The notes beneath the pieces were generated by a model, which made no database searches, had not been told where the DNA came from, and saw nothing but the letters and a program-made list of their open reading frames with translations. Position numbers and translations under genes: made by a program. Source: Alphaproteobacteria bacterium (lineage in GTDB: Bacteria; Pseudomonadota; Alphaproteobacteria; SHVP01). From it: a DNA stretch of 64,000 nucleotides. The stretch covers positions 682,001 through 746,000 of the forward strand of contig JAVJOO010000005.1 in NCBI GenBank assembly GCA_040216735.1, in the 5' to 3' direction. This document shows positions 26,854-35,602 of this stretch, piece by piece. Positions within the stretch are counted from its first letter, which is position 1. Every line of letters starts with the position of its first letter.

Positions 26854-28104
26854 CTAGTGCGCGACCGCGGCGGCGCCGTGTTCGTCGACCAGCGCGCCTG
26901 TGGTGAAGCGGTTCAGGTTGAAAGGCGCCGCGAGCGGGTGCGGTTCGTCGTTGGCAATGGTGTGCGCGAAGACCTGCCCCGAGCCCGGCGTCGCCTTGAA
27001 CCCGCCGGTACCCCAGCCGCCGTTGAAGTAGATACCGTCGATCGGCGTTTTGCCGATGATTGGCGAGGCATCGGGACTGACGTCCACGATACCGCCCCAG
27101 TTGCGCATCATCTTGAGCCGCGAGAACATGGGAAAAAGCGCGATCAATGCACCCATCTGACTGGAAATGACCGGCAGACTGCCGCGCTGGGCGTAGGAAT
27201 TGAACGCGTCGATGCCGGCGCCAATCACCAGTTCGCCTTTGTCGGATTGGCTGACATAGACGTGGACGGCATTCGACATGACGACGCAGTCGAGGACCGG
27301 TTTGATCGGCTCCGATACCAATGCTTGCAGCGGGTGGCTTTCCAACGGCAGGCGGAACCCGGCCTTTTCGGCCAGAACGGATCCATGCCCGGCGACAACG
27401 ATCGCGACTTTGGGCGCCTTGATCGCGCCGCGGGTGGTTTGCACGCCGGTCACGCGCCCGCTGGCGATGTCGAACCCCGTCACCTCGCAGTTCTCGACGA
27501 TGTCGATGCCAAGGGCATCGGCGGCACGGGCGAATCCCCACGCAACGGCATCGTGGCGCGCCGTCCCGGCACGGCGCTGCAACGTTGCGCCCAGGACGGG
27601 GTAGCGAAGCGACGCGGCGACGTTGAGAATGGGGCAGAAGGCTTTGACGGCGTCGCGGTCGAGCCACTCGGCATCGACGCCGTTGAGTTGATTGGCATAA
27701 ACCCGGCGGCGGCTGTCACGCACTTCCTGGAGCGAATGCGCCAAGTTAAGGACGCCGCGCTGGCTAAGCATGACGTTATAGTTGAGATCTTTGGACAGGC
27801 CCTCCCACAGCTTCAGCGCATGCTCGTAAAGTGCGGCGCTTTCGTCCCACAGGTAGTTGGAGCGCACGATCGTGGTGTTGCGCGCAACGTTGCCGCCGCC
27901 AAGCCAGCCCTTTTCCAACACCGCGACATTGGTGAGCCCGTGGTTGCGGGCGAGGTAATAGGCCGTCGCCAACCCATGCCCGCCGCCGCCGACAATAACG
28001 ACATCGTAGGCGGCCTTGGGCGTTGCTGGACGCCACTGGCGGGGCCAGTTGCGGTTTCCACCGAGGCCCTTGGTGAGAAGCGAAAGCGCCGAGAATCGTT
28101 GCAC
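26854..28104 (-). CDS. soxB: Sarcosine oxidase beta subunit
   Basis: A 416-residue flavoprotein of the DAO family with [18 protein letters not shown] near residue 35, [22 protein letters not shown], and the C-terminal [17 protein letters not shown]. Beta holds the noncovalent FAD and the covalent FMN; the RHDAVAWG segment near residue 175 is where family members attach FMN to histidine. It oxidises sarcosine at its methyl-amine bond. It starts 15 bases after the N-carbamoylsarcosine amidase gene, which produces its substrate. Confidence 0.95.
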   Translation of the reverse strand: MQRFSALSLLTKGLGGNRNWPRQWRPATPKAAYDVVIVGGGGHGLATAYYLARNHGLTNVAVLEKGWLGGGNVARNTTIVRSNYLWDESAALYEHALKLWEGLSKDLNYNVMLSQRGVLNLAHSLQEVRDSRRRVYANQLNGVDAEWLDRDAVKAFCPILNVAASLRYPVLGATLQRRAGTARHDAVAWGFARAADALGIDIVENCEVTGFDIASGRVTGVQTTRGAIKAPKVAIVVAGHGSVLAEKAGFRLPLESHPLQALVSEPIKPVLDCVVMSNAVHVYVSQSDKGELVIGAGIDAFNSYAQRGSLPVISSQMGALIALFPMFSRLKMMRNWGGIVDVSPDASPIIGKTPIDGIYFNGGWGTGGFKATPGSGQVFAHTIANDEPHPLAAPFNLNRFTTGALVDEHGAAAVAH

Positions 28105-28119
28105 GGTCGGTTTCCGACT

Positions 28120-28824
28120 CTAGTTCGCGTTGCCCGGGGTTCGGTTCAAATAGTCGACACAGGTGTCAACGGATTCGACGTCGGCGAACTTCGAATCGAT
28201 ATCGTAGAGGTTCCACGCCACTGCGCCGGGCACGCGGTCGCCGATGCATTCGCGCACGGCGATGGTACGAAACCCGTCCGCCAGTCCGTCGCATATGGTA
28301 GTGCGCACACAGGCCGTCGCGGTGACTCCGGTCACGATGATCGTGTCGACGCCACAGCTTCGAAGGTAGCCGGCAAGCGGTGTGCCGTGGAACGAGCTCG
28401 CGCGTTTCTTCATCATGACGTACTCACCATCGACCGGGGCAATACGCGAATCGATCTGCCACAGCGCCTCGTCTGCGAGGTCGACGGCCTCCATCGGAAT
28501 CTTGCAATGCCAAAGACCCATATCCGTGTGGGGATTGTTGCGGTCGGGAATCTGGTAGGCGGTCGTCACATGAACAACAACATGTCCGTTGGCGCGGAAG
28601 GCCTCCAACAAACGCTGCATTCCAGGAATGATTTCGTTGTCCATTTTATCCTGGTCGCAGGTAAAGGGATTGCCCGGCCGGGTCCAAGCATTCGCAAGAT
28701 CGACGCTGATCAGCGCTGGCTTCTTGCCGAAACCGATGCGGCGGCGGAACCCCCGCTCCTCGTAGATTTTGGTGCTGGCATCAAACGCTTCTTGCAAAGC
28801 GGCTTCGAGGCTTTCGAGGGACAT
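28120..28824 (-). CDS. N-carbamoylsarcosine amidohydrolase (isochorismatase family)
   Basis: The ATG at 28824 with GGAGA upstream is chosen over 28887. The 234-residue cysteine hydrolase has the catalytic triad positions in ISVDLANAW, MMKKRASSFHGT and VTGVTATACVRTT, and the C-terminal WNLYDIDSKFADVESVD block resembles the Arthrobacter N-carbamoylsarcosine amidase. It would split N-carbamoylsarcosine into sarcosine, CO2 and ammonia, the step before sarcosine oxidase in the N-methylhydantoin route of creatinine breakdown. Other isochorismatase-family amidases are possible, but the soxBDAG neighbours strongly favour this one. No N-methylhydantoinase or creatinine deaminase gene is visible nearby. 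Confidence 0.85.
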   Translation of the reverse strand: MSLESLEAALQEAFDASTKIYEERGFRRRIGFGKKPALISVDLANAWTRPGNPFTCDQDKMDNEIIPGMQRLLEAFRANGHVVVHVTTAYQIPDRNNPHTDMGLWHCKIPMEAVDLADEALWQIDSRIAPVDGEYVMMKKRASSFHGTPLAGYLRSCGVDTIIVTGVTATACVRTTICDGLADGFRTIAVRECIGDRVPGAVAWNLYDIDSKFADVESVDTCVDYLNRTPGNAN

Positions 28825-28893
28825 GGTCGGTTCTCCGGTGGTCTTTGGGAAGCGCAAGCCACACGATAGACCGTGTCGGCCAACCACGAGAAA

Positions 28894-28916
28894 TATTAAT
28901 TTTACATATATTAATA
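28894..28916. promoter_or_regulatory. Inverted repeat in divergent promoter, candidate LysR operator
   Basis: The 113-base spacer between the amidase start (28824) and the LysR start (28938) is strongly A/T-rich. It contains TATTAAT (28894-28900) and ATTAATA (28910-28916), a 7-bp inverted repeat with 9 bases between the arms. LysR regulators commonly bind such T-N11-A type dyads next to their own gene. Confidence 0.5.
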
Positions 28917-28937
28917 CGTTTGAGATATGAATTGACG

Positions 28938-29825
28938 ATGGCGTCGAGAATCGAAATGCGTCACGTCGAAGCCTTCTTGGCGCTGGCCCGGACCCTTCAT
29001 TTCAGCCGTGCCGCGAACGCGCTGCATGTCAGCCAGCCGTCCTTGAGCCGGACCATCACGGCGCTCGAAAGCGAGATCGGCGCACCGCTCTTCGTTCGAA
29101 CGACTCGGCACGTCGCCCTGACCGATGTCGGGCGCGCGTTTCTCGGTTCGGCGCCCCAGATCCTCGATGCTCGGCAACGCAGCGTCGACGGCGCCCGCCG
29201 TGCCGCCGCGGGCGAAACCGGCCGCCTCACCGTCGGCTACATGGATTTCGCGATCAACGGACCGCTCCCGGCGCTCCTCCAGCGATTCCGCGCCATCGCA
29301 CCGGGCATTGCGGTCGATCTTTCCTACATCCCCACGATCAAACAACGCGAAGCCGTGTTGACCGGCGAGATCGACATCGGGTTCATGATCGGACCGCTGA
29401 TTGCGGAGGGGATCACAACCGCCCCCATCGACACCGCCGGGGTGGTTGCCCTACTCCCCCGGGGTCACCGTCTATCGCGTCACCGCACGGTATCCATCGA
29501 GTCGTTGGCCGGCGAACCTTGGGTACTCGGCGCGCCCGAACCGTGGCAGGCGTTCCGGACGATGGTGTTCGACCTCTGCGCGCGGAAAGGTTACGTGCCA
29601 GATGTCGTGCAAGAAGCGACCAACAGCGACGGCATCTTCGGCTTGGTCGCTGCAGGTGTCGGCGTTTCGCTCTACAGCGACAGCGCCACGAACCTGCGCC
29701 GGAAAGGTGTCGTTATTAAACCCCTGCAGGGCCGCTACAGCGTGGAAACCGTCGCTGCCTGGCAAAGCGCCAACCCCAATCCGGCACTGGCCCGCTTCGT
29801 CTCCGCGACCCTACCGCCGACCTAA
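28938..29825 (+). CDS. LysR-type regulator of the sarcosine/creatinine operon
   Basis: A 295-residue regulator starting at ATG 28938 (MASRIEMRHVEAFLALA); an upstream start at 28845 would place coding sequence over the operator-like repeat. The N-terminal helix-turn-helix contains TLHFSRAANALHVSQPSLSRTI, the rest is the effector domain (GYMDFAINGPLPALL and GEPWVLGAPEPW). It is divergent from the N-carbamoylsarcosine amidase and sox operon and probably controls it; the effector could be sarcosine or an upstream methylated compound. It converges on the TauD-like gene. Confidence 0.9.
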   Translation: MASRIEMRHVEAFLALARTLHFSRAANALHVSQPSLSRTITALESEIGAPLFVRTTRHVALTDVGRAFLGSAPQILDARQRSVDGARRAAAGETGRLTVGYMDFAINGPLPALLQRFRAIAPGIAVDLSYIPTIKQREAVLTGEIDIGFMIGPLIAEGITTAPIDTAGVVALLPRGHRLSRHRTVSIESLAGEPWVLGAPEPWQAFRTMVFDLCARKGYVPDVVQEATNSDGIFGLVAAGVGVSLYSDSATNLRRKGVVIKPLQGRYSVETVAAWQSANPNPALARFVSATLPPT

Positions 29826-29848
29826 CGGCGGAGCGGAACGACCTTGGG

Positions 29849-30937
29849 TCAACCGGGCTCCAGATTAACGTTGAGCCGCTGGCCCGGCACGACGATCCCG
29901 CCGCGGTCCCCAATGGCAATACTTTCTTGCCGGTCGAGGTAGGCCGGCGGCAGCTCCCGCCCGGTGTCCGTGCATAGCCACAAGCGCAGCAGGTGGCGGC
30001 GGCGGTCCGGCTGCCCGGGCCAATCCTTGAACGCCGTGCGATCGTGCAGAACCTGGTAGTTCTGCAGGAATTGGATGTCGCCCGGCTCGAAATCCATGTT
30101 GAGGTGGATGTCGGGGTCTTCGCAAAGCTCTTGGAAGAGATTGAGCGCGGCGACTTGCTTGTCTGTCAGTCGCGGCACGCCGGGCAGCCGCTGGCCTGAA
30201 TCGATGTAAGGCCGGGTGAAATGAACGGTCAGGAGACCCTGGTACCAACTAAAGATCGGCAGGCGGTACCACGGATCCTTGCCCTCGGGCACCTCGCCGC
30301 GCCGATCCACATAGAATGGGAAGAACAGTTCGCGGGCGAGTTCGGGCTGACGGACCAGCATTTCGTTGTAGACGGTCACAGAACTCAGAATGCTGCTGGC
30401 ACCGCCCGACATCGATTTTTGCAGGCACAGCAACCCGACGAGGTCGGTCGAGTCGGCATGATAGTTTTGCCGCGCCGAGGTCTGATAAATCCGCGCCGTC
30501 GGATCGTCGACCGAGCGGGACAGGTCGATCACGTGCCCAAGCAGATCGCCGCGCGCATTTTGCGACCGGGGCCCGCCGAGATGCGTTCCGATGCCCCAAT
30601 AGGCGCGGGCAGCATGCTCGATATTGCCGTAATCGACAGGCAATCCGCGCATCAACACAAAGCCGCGACCGTCCAACAGTTCGGTTAGCACTTCTTTCAG
30701 GCGCGGGCCCAACCTCGGGAGCGGAAACCGAGCCTGGTCGATGTCTTTGATCGGGATCGACATCGTTGCCTGAACGGCGGCCTCGATCTCGTCGAGGTCG
30801 TCAGGCGAAAACCGAAAGACCCAGGCGTCGCTTTTCTTGAGGTCTCGACCGTACCAAGCCGAAGGTCCGGCGATCGGACCCGGCGGCATCGGGATGTTGT
30901 CACTGTCGTCACGCGCGGCTGCGTGTTTTGGGTTCAT
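29849..30937 (-). CDS. TauD/TfdA-type Fe(II)/2-oxoglutarate dioxygenase
   Basis: Start at 30937, just after a strong AGGAGGGGG site. The 362-residue protein has NYHADSTD with the H-x-D iron ligands at about 160-162, and a distal RHLLRLWL block near residue 318 with the third histidine and the 2-oxoglutarate-binding arginine. Length is above that of TauD, with an N-terminal extension of about 50 residues. It would hydroxylate an unknown small acid, releasing CO2 and succinate. It follows the flavoprotein gene at 30976 by 38 bases and is probably cotranscribed. Confidence 0.88.
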   Translation of the reverse strand: MNPKHAAARDDSDNIPMPPGPIAGPSAWYGRDLKKSDAWVFRFSPDDLDEIEAAVQATMSIPIKDIDQARFPLPRLGPRLKEVLTELLDGRGFVLMRGLPVDYGNIEHAARAYWGIGTHLGGPRSQNARGDLLGHVIDLSRSVDDPTARIYQTSARQNYHADSTDLVGLLCLQKSMSGGASSILSSVTVYNEMLVRQPELARELFFPFYVDRRGEVPEGKDPWYRLPIFSWYQGLLTVHFTRPYIDSGQRLPGVPRLTDKQVAALNLFQELCEDPDIHLNMDFEPGDIQFLQNYQVLHDRTAFKDWPGQPDRRRHLLRLWLCTDTGRELPPAYLDRQESIAIGDRGGIVVPGQRLNVNLEPG

Positions 30938-30975
30938 GCCCCCTCCTCTTAACTTTCTCCCCTCCGAGGGAGCCC

Positions 30976-32415
30976 CTACTCTGCCGCTTCGCGCGCGCCA
31001 CTCCATGTCAGTAGCCGTTGTCCGAGCAGCCGTCCGAAGGTAAGCGCCGGCAGCAACGACATGCCGCTGAGGTAGGTTTTCCCCGAGAGGCGCGCCTTGC
31101 CCAGGACCTCGCCAGCGGCAAAGAGGTTGGGGATCGGTTTATTCGCCGCATCGACGACGCGAAGATCGGCGTCGAGATCGAGACCGCCGGGGCTGAGGAC
31201 GGTGAAACCGACGGCGCGAATGGCGAAATACGGCCCGGTGTCGATCGGACGGGGCATGGATTCGCGCCCGAACCGCTCGTCCTTGCCGGACTCGACGGCC
31301 ACGTTGTACTGGGCCACCGAGGCTTCGAGGTTGGCGGCATCGACCCCGCATTTCTTAGCGAGTTCGGCCACCGTGTCCGCCTTGAAGTACGATGGGTGTT
31401 TATCGAACAGCTTCACCGCATGTTCGCGTTCGATTTCGCTATGGAAATGCGGCGCGTTTTGCCGAATGCCTTCGTCGAAAACGATGAACATTTCCATGCC
31501 GTCCTGGGCGAGCAAGGCGTGTTCGCGGTGATCGACGCTGGGGTGGTCTTCGCGGACGAAGCGCTTGCCGGCCCGGTTGACGAAAATCTCCCAGGGTGGA
31601 CGGAACTGCGGGCTGAGCTTGAGTCCGCCCCGCGCCGAGAGCGGGTCTTTCGGATCCTGCATCACCGCCGCGAACGAGCACAGGAACTGGTCGCCGCCGT
31701 CGACCTTGGCGCCGATCTCGCGTGCCGCAAGAATTCCTTCGCCGCGCGAATACGGGTTGCAGTAGGACCGCAACGGATAGGCGGGCGTCAGTTCAGCCCA
31801 GAGTTCCGGGTTGGCGGCGTAACCCCCCGTGGTCAGGACGACGTTTTGTCCGTGAATCTCGACCTTTTCGCCGTCGCGCGCTTCGGCCTCGATGCCGACG
31901 ACCGCGCCGTTTTCCACCAAAAGGCGGCTCATTTTCGTTTGCAGAACCAGCGTGACAGTACCGCGCGCGATTTCCCGGTCGAGGAGCGGTTCCATGACCG
32001 CCAGAACCGAAAGGCCGCCATTCTCGCCCCAAGCGTAACGGCGGACGCGGTGGGGTTCGTGGCCCCAGCCGGCGATCGGCGTGTGGGGGACAACCTCAAG
32101 GCCGTTATCGGTCAACCAGTCGAAGCTGTCGGCGGCGTTATCGATAGCCAGACGCCCGAGAATGGGATGCACCGTGCCGCCTGAAATGCGGTGGCAATCG
32201 GCGTAATGCCAATCCGGATGATCGTCGATCCCCAGCTTCTTTTGCAGCTTGGTCCCGGCGGCGGTCATTTGGCCGGTCGACCAATGGAGGGTGCCGCCGA
32301 TCTTGTCGTCGGCCTCGACCAACAGGACCCGCGCGCCACGCTGACCGGCAAAGATCGCGGTCGGAATGCCGGCCGTACCGGCGCCCACAACTATGACGTC
32401 CCATTCATCGTGCAT
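30976..32415 (-). CDS. FAD-binding flavoprotein, fumarate-reductase/KstD-like (paralogue 1)
   Basis: A 479-residue protein with an N-terminal dinucleotide fold VIVVGAGTAGIPTAIFAGQRGARV, followed by GGTLHWSTGQMTAAGT, a bipartite FAD_binding_2 layout and the closing GEVLGKARLSGKTYLSGMSLLPALTFGR. Family members are fumarate reductases, ketosteroid dehydrogenases or urocanate reductases. No secretion signal or flavinylation motif is seen, so it is cytoplasmic. Two close paralogues lie at 38191 and 42820 in this window, each in another transport-linked gene group. Here it precedes the TauD-like gene. Confidence 0.9.
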   Translation of the reverse strand: MHDEWDVIVVGAGTAGIPTAIFAGQRGARVLLVEADDKIGGTLHWSTGQMTAAGTKLQKKLGIDDHPDWHYADCHRISGGTVHPILGRLAIDNAADSFDWLTDNGLEVVPHTPIAGWGHEPHRVRRYAWGENGGLSVLAVMEPLLDREIARGTVTLVLQTKMSRLLVENGAVVGIEAEARDGEKVEIHGQNVVLTTGGYAANPELWAELTPAYPLRSYCNPYSRGEGILAAREIGAKVDGGDQFLCSFAAVMQDPKDPLSARGGLKLSPQFRPPWEIFVNRAGKRFVREDHPSVDHREHALLAQDGMEMFIVFDEGIRQNAPHFHSEIEREHAVKLFDKHPSYFKADTVAELAKKCGVDAANLEASVAQYNVAVESGKDERFGRESMPRPIDTGPYFAIRAVGFTVLSPGGLDLDADLRVVDAANKPIPNLFAAGEVLGKARLSGKTYLSGMSLLPALTFGRLLGQRLLTWSGAREAAE

Positions 32416-32547
32416 CGTACTTGCCTCCCCTATCGTGTTCGTTGATTTGCGCCCTTCGCCGCGGGCGCACCCTACCCCAGAGGCAAGATGCTATCGCGCT
32501 CGCGCCGCGGAGAATACGCAAAAATCCCGCCGCGCGCGCCCGGTGGA

Positions 32548-33423
32548 CTAGCCGGCGGCTTCGATCTTGTCTTGCGTCTTCGTCGCAAAATCCCCGGCAT
32601 CGTGCCGTTCGCGGAGTTGGTCCTCAAGCGGCCCAAAGGATCGGTTGACTTTACGTCCGCGAATGACCGCATCGCGGGCGGCGATCTCCCGGGCCCATCG
32701 GCCCAGGTTTTTGTAAGAGTCGGCGCCGAGGAACTCGCCGGCGTTGTAGGCTTGGTTCAGGACTACACCGCCGTACCATGGCCAAATTGCGATATCCGCG
32801 ATCGTGTAGTCGTCGCCGCACATGAATTGTTTGTCGACCAGGTGCCGGTCGAGGACATCGAGCTGGCGCTTGACCTCCATCGCATAGCGGTTGATGCAGT
32901 ATTCGATCTTGAACGGCGCGTAAGTATAGAAGTGACCGAAGCCGCCGCCGAGATAGGGCGCGCTGCCCATCTGCCAGAACAGCCACGACAGGCACTCTGC
33001 GCGTTTGGCTGGATCCTTGGGCATGAAGGCGCCGAACTTTTCCGCTAGGTACAGCAGAATTGCGCCCGATTCGAAGACGCGGGTGCCGGGTTCGGTGCTG
33101 CGATCCATTAGAGCGGGGATCTTGGAGTTGGGATTGACGGCAACGAAGCCACTGCCGAACTGATTGCCATCGTCGATGGTGATCAACCACGCGTCGTACT
33201 CGGCGCCGGAAATGCCGAGGGCGAGCAGCTCTTCAAGCAGGACCGTGACCTTGACGCCGTTCGGCGTCGCCAACGAGTAGAGCTGGAGCGGGTGTTTGCC
33301 GACCGGCAGTTCCTTCTCATGGGTCGCGCCGGCGATGGGGCGGTTGATACTGGCGAATTTCCCGCCACTCTCCTTGTCCCAAGTCCAAACTTTGGGCGGT
33401 ACGTATTCGGCCGTTTCGGTCAT
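32548..33423 (-). CDS. yghU: Glutathione S-transferase family protein, YghU-like
   Basis: A 291-residue protein with the long N-terminal arm of the Nu class (YVPPKVWTWDKESGGKFASINRP in outline), an N-terminal thioredoxin-like domain with TPNGVKVTVLLEEL and NPNSKIPAL, and an all-alpha domain with GSAPYLGGGFGHFYTYAP. YghU-type enzymes bind two glutathione molecules and have disulfide-bond reductase activity. The gene stands alone on the minus strand, 132 bases before the flavoprotein gene. Confidence 0.9.
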   Translation of the reverse strand: MTETAEYVPPKVWTWDKESGGKFASINRPIAGATHEKELPVGKHPLQLYSLATPNGVKVTVLLEELLALGISGAEYDAWLITIDDGNQFGSGFVAVNPNSKIPALMDRSTEPGTRVFESGAILLYLAEKFGAFMPKDPAKRAECLSWLFWQMGSAPYLGGGFGHFYTYAPFKIEYCINRYAMEVKRQLDVLDRHLVDKQFMCGDDYTIADIAIWPWYGGVVLNQAYNAGEFLGADSYKNLGRWAREIAARDAVIRGRKVNRSFGPLEDQLRERHDAGDFATKTQDKIEAAG

Positions 33424-33617
33424 GCGGTGATACTCCCTTCGGGGTCTGGAGGACTGGGCAAACGCTTACTCTACCATCTAGCATGGCCCGACCAGCGCCG
33501 CACCTGATGCCGCCCGGGCCGGCTCCCCGTCGCGCTGTCGGTGTGGCGGGCACGTCATGTTAGGGTGCGGCGCCCGCAAAATGGGCAACGCACCGGTACC
33601 GTTCCAGGAGGACTCCC

Positions 33618-34628
33618 ATGACCGCCCTGTCGATCCTCGACCTCGTCCGCGTGACTGAAGGCACCGACGCGCGGGGCGCCCTCGACAATGCCCGCGACCT
33701 TGCGGCCCATGCCGAGGACTGGGGTTATGCGCGGCTGTGGGTCGCGGAGCACCACAACATGGCGGGGATCGCCAGCGCCGCGACCGCGGTCGTCATCGGC
33801 CACATCGCGGCCGGCACCAAGACGATCCGGGTCGGCGCGGGCGGGATCATGCTGCCGAATCATTCGCCGTTGGTCATTGCCGAGCAATTCGGCACATTGG
33901 CCCGTCTCTTCCCAGGCCGTATCGACTTGGGACTCGGCCGCGCGCCCGGCACAGATCAGCTCACCCTGCAGGCGCTTCGGCGATCGCCCCAGGCCGCCGA
34001 AACCTTCCCGCGCGATGTCCTGGAATTGCAGCACTACTTTGCGCCGGTACAACCGGATCAGCGCATCCAAGCGGTTCCCGCGGCGGGCACCAACGTCCCG
34101 CTTTGGATTCTCGGCTCAAGTACGTTCGGCGCTATGCTAGCTGCGGAGTTCGGCCTTCCCTACGCGTTTGCATCGCATTTCGCGCCCGATCTCCTCATGA
34201 CCGCGCTCGAAATCTACCGCACCCGCTTCAAACCCTCGGCGCAGTTGGCCGAACCCTATGCCGTGGTCGGTGTGAACATCATCGCTGCCGACAGCGATGC
34301 CGAGGCGCGACGCTTAGCAACGACCCAACAGATGTCCTTCACCAACATGGTGCGCGGCACCCGTGGACTGAGCAAGCCGCCGATTGACGACATCGAAACC
34401 TATTGGTCGCCGATGGAACGCGCCCACGCGATGCAAATGCTGGCCCGGTCGATTGTCGGCGCCCAAGATACGGTGCAGGCGGGCCTCGCTGCATTGATTG
34501 CCGAGACCGGCGCGGACGAGTTGATGATCGTGTCGGACATCTACGATCACACAGCACGTCTGCGATCCTTCGAACTGATCGCCGCCGCGGGGCGGGCGAG
34601 CGAACGGCTAGATAGCGCCGTTGCGTAG
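33618..34628 (+). CDS. Luciferase-like (LLM class) flavin-dependent monooxygenase
   Basis: A 336-residue TIM-barrel protein starting after AGGAGGACTCCC. Family blocks include [48 protein letters not shown] and a C-terminal [19 protein letters not shown]. It uses reduced FMN or F420 supplied by another protein. It resembles the common Proteobacterial group 1 members of unknown substrate. It is a single gene, divergent from the glutathione transferase gene and convergent with the racemase-superfamily gene. Confidence 0.92.
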   Translation: MTALSILDLVRVTEGTDARGALDNARDLAAHAEDWGYARLWVAEHHNMAGIASAATAVVIGHIAAGTKTIRVGAGGIMLPNHSPLVIAEQFGTLARLFPGRIDLGLGRAPGTDQLTLQALRRSPQAAETFPRDVLELQHYFAPVQPDQRIQAVPAAGTNVPLWILGSSTFGAMLAAEFGLPYAFASHFAPDLLMTALEIYRTRFKPSAQLAEPYAVVGVNIIAADSDAEARRLATTQQMSFTNMVRGTRGLSKPPIDDIETYWSPMERAHAMQMLARSIVGAQDTVQAGLAALIAETGADELMIVSDIYDHTARLRSFELIAAAGRASERLDSAVA

Positions 34629-34655
34629 GATCGGTTGTTCGAACGGCGCGCCAGC

Positions 34656-35393
34656 CTACATTGTTTCCAGTAGACGACCCTGGCCGCGCACCCGATCCAT
34701 GATCCCGTTCGAACGTAATGCGTGCCAATAGGTCGCCGCGTTGGCGGAAATGACGGGCTTGCCGAGCCAACGTTCGCCTTCGGCGGCGACGCGCGCCATG
34801 GGGAGATTGCTGCCGACCTGGATGATCGCGTCGACGTCCGGCGCGTCGAGGGCGACGACGGCCTCGCGCAGGCGCCGTTCGGAGACTTGGCTGATGTTGA
34901 CGGCGCTGGTTGCCCCCATGCCGACGACGCCGGCAACCTCGTAGCCGTTGGCCCGGTAGAACGCCGTGATGTCCCGATCCGGCGTAAACGGCGCGACGAC
35001 CGCAATGCGCTTGATCCCGCCGTAGGCCGCAAAAGCCGCAAGCATCGCATCGGAGGCAACCGTCATTTCAAGTCCGGTCTTTTGCCGGATCACGCTTTTG
35101 AGGTTCTCGCCCGCGTTCTCGCCCTCCCAGAAGGCATCGGGGGCGACACCCATGATGAAATGATCGACCTCGCAAGTCATCAGGGTGACCGCGGCCTCGT
35201 CGACCGTAGAAGAAATACGGACGATCTTTTCGAAATCTTCGTCGCTGTCGAAGCCCAAATTCTCCATCGGAATCCGCCCGATCTGGTTGGTCACGCCAGC
35301 CGGCCGCATCGCCTCCATTTCCGGCTGCACCGTTGTGTTCGTCGACGGGATGATGATCCCGAATTTCATCCGGTAACCGAGCGTGTCCTTCAT
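34656..35393 (-). CDS. Asp/Glu racemase superfamily protein (maleate isomerase/AMDase-like) without the cysteine pair
   Basis: A 245-residue protein with the superfamily layout: GIIIPSTNTTVQPEMEAM at the start, HFIMGVAPDAFW in the middle, IAVVAPFTPDR, and IQVGSNLPMARVA near the end. In maleate isomerases both active-site positions are cysteine, and in arylmalonate decarboxylase at least one is. Here the equivalent positions appear to be Val83 and Gly194; the only cysteine is at 74, outside the usual place. Function is therefore unclear; it may be a non-cysteine isomerase or decarboxylase, or inactive. Confidence 0.8.
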   Translation of the reverse strand: MKDTLGYRMKFGIIIPSTNTTVQPEMEAMRPAGVTNQIGRIPMENLGFDSDEDFEKIVRISSTVDEAAVTLMTCEVDHFIMGVAPDAFWEGENAGENLKSVIRQKTGLEMTVASDAMLAAFAAYGGIKRIAVVAPFTPDRDITAFYRANGYEVAGVVGMGATSAVNISQVSERRLREAVVALDAPDVDAIIQVGSNLPMARVAAEGERWLGKPVISANAATYWHALRSNGIMDRVRGQGRLLETM

Positions 35394-35602
35394 GATCTTC
35401 CGCCTGTCGTTTCACCGAAGATTGAAAACATAGGCCTATGGGGCACCAAGCTTGCGGCGAAGTATGACCGCACCGCGCCCCGGTTGCACGGATGCGCCAC
35501 GGCGCGTGAAACGGAAATTTCTCCACGCCTTCACCCGGATGTCATCGAGCGCGCCTAGGTTACCTGGCGCTTTGCGTCATACACCTAAAGGTTGGACACA
35601 CC

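Noticed and set aside
26857-28869. A 670-codon frame opposite soxB
   Set aside because: It is the antisense shadow of soxB and the amidase, common in high-GC genomes; it shows no domain pattern or ribosome site.
29814-29831. A short hairpin overlapping the stop codon of the sarcosine-operon LysR gene
   Set aside because: Only a 6-bp stem and no T-run, too weak to call a terminator.
31018-32184. A 388-codon frame opposite the flavoprotein gene
   Set aside because: Antisense shadow of a flavoprotein with clear FAD motifs.
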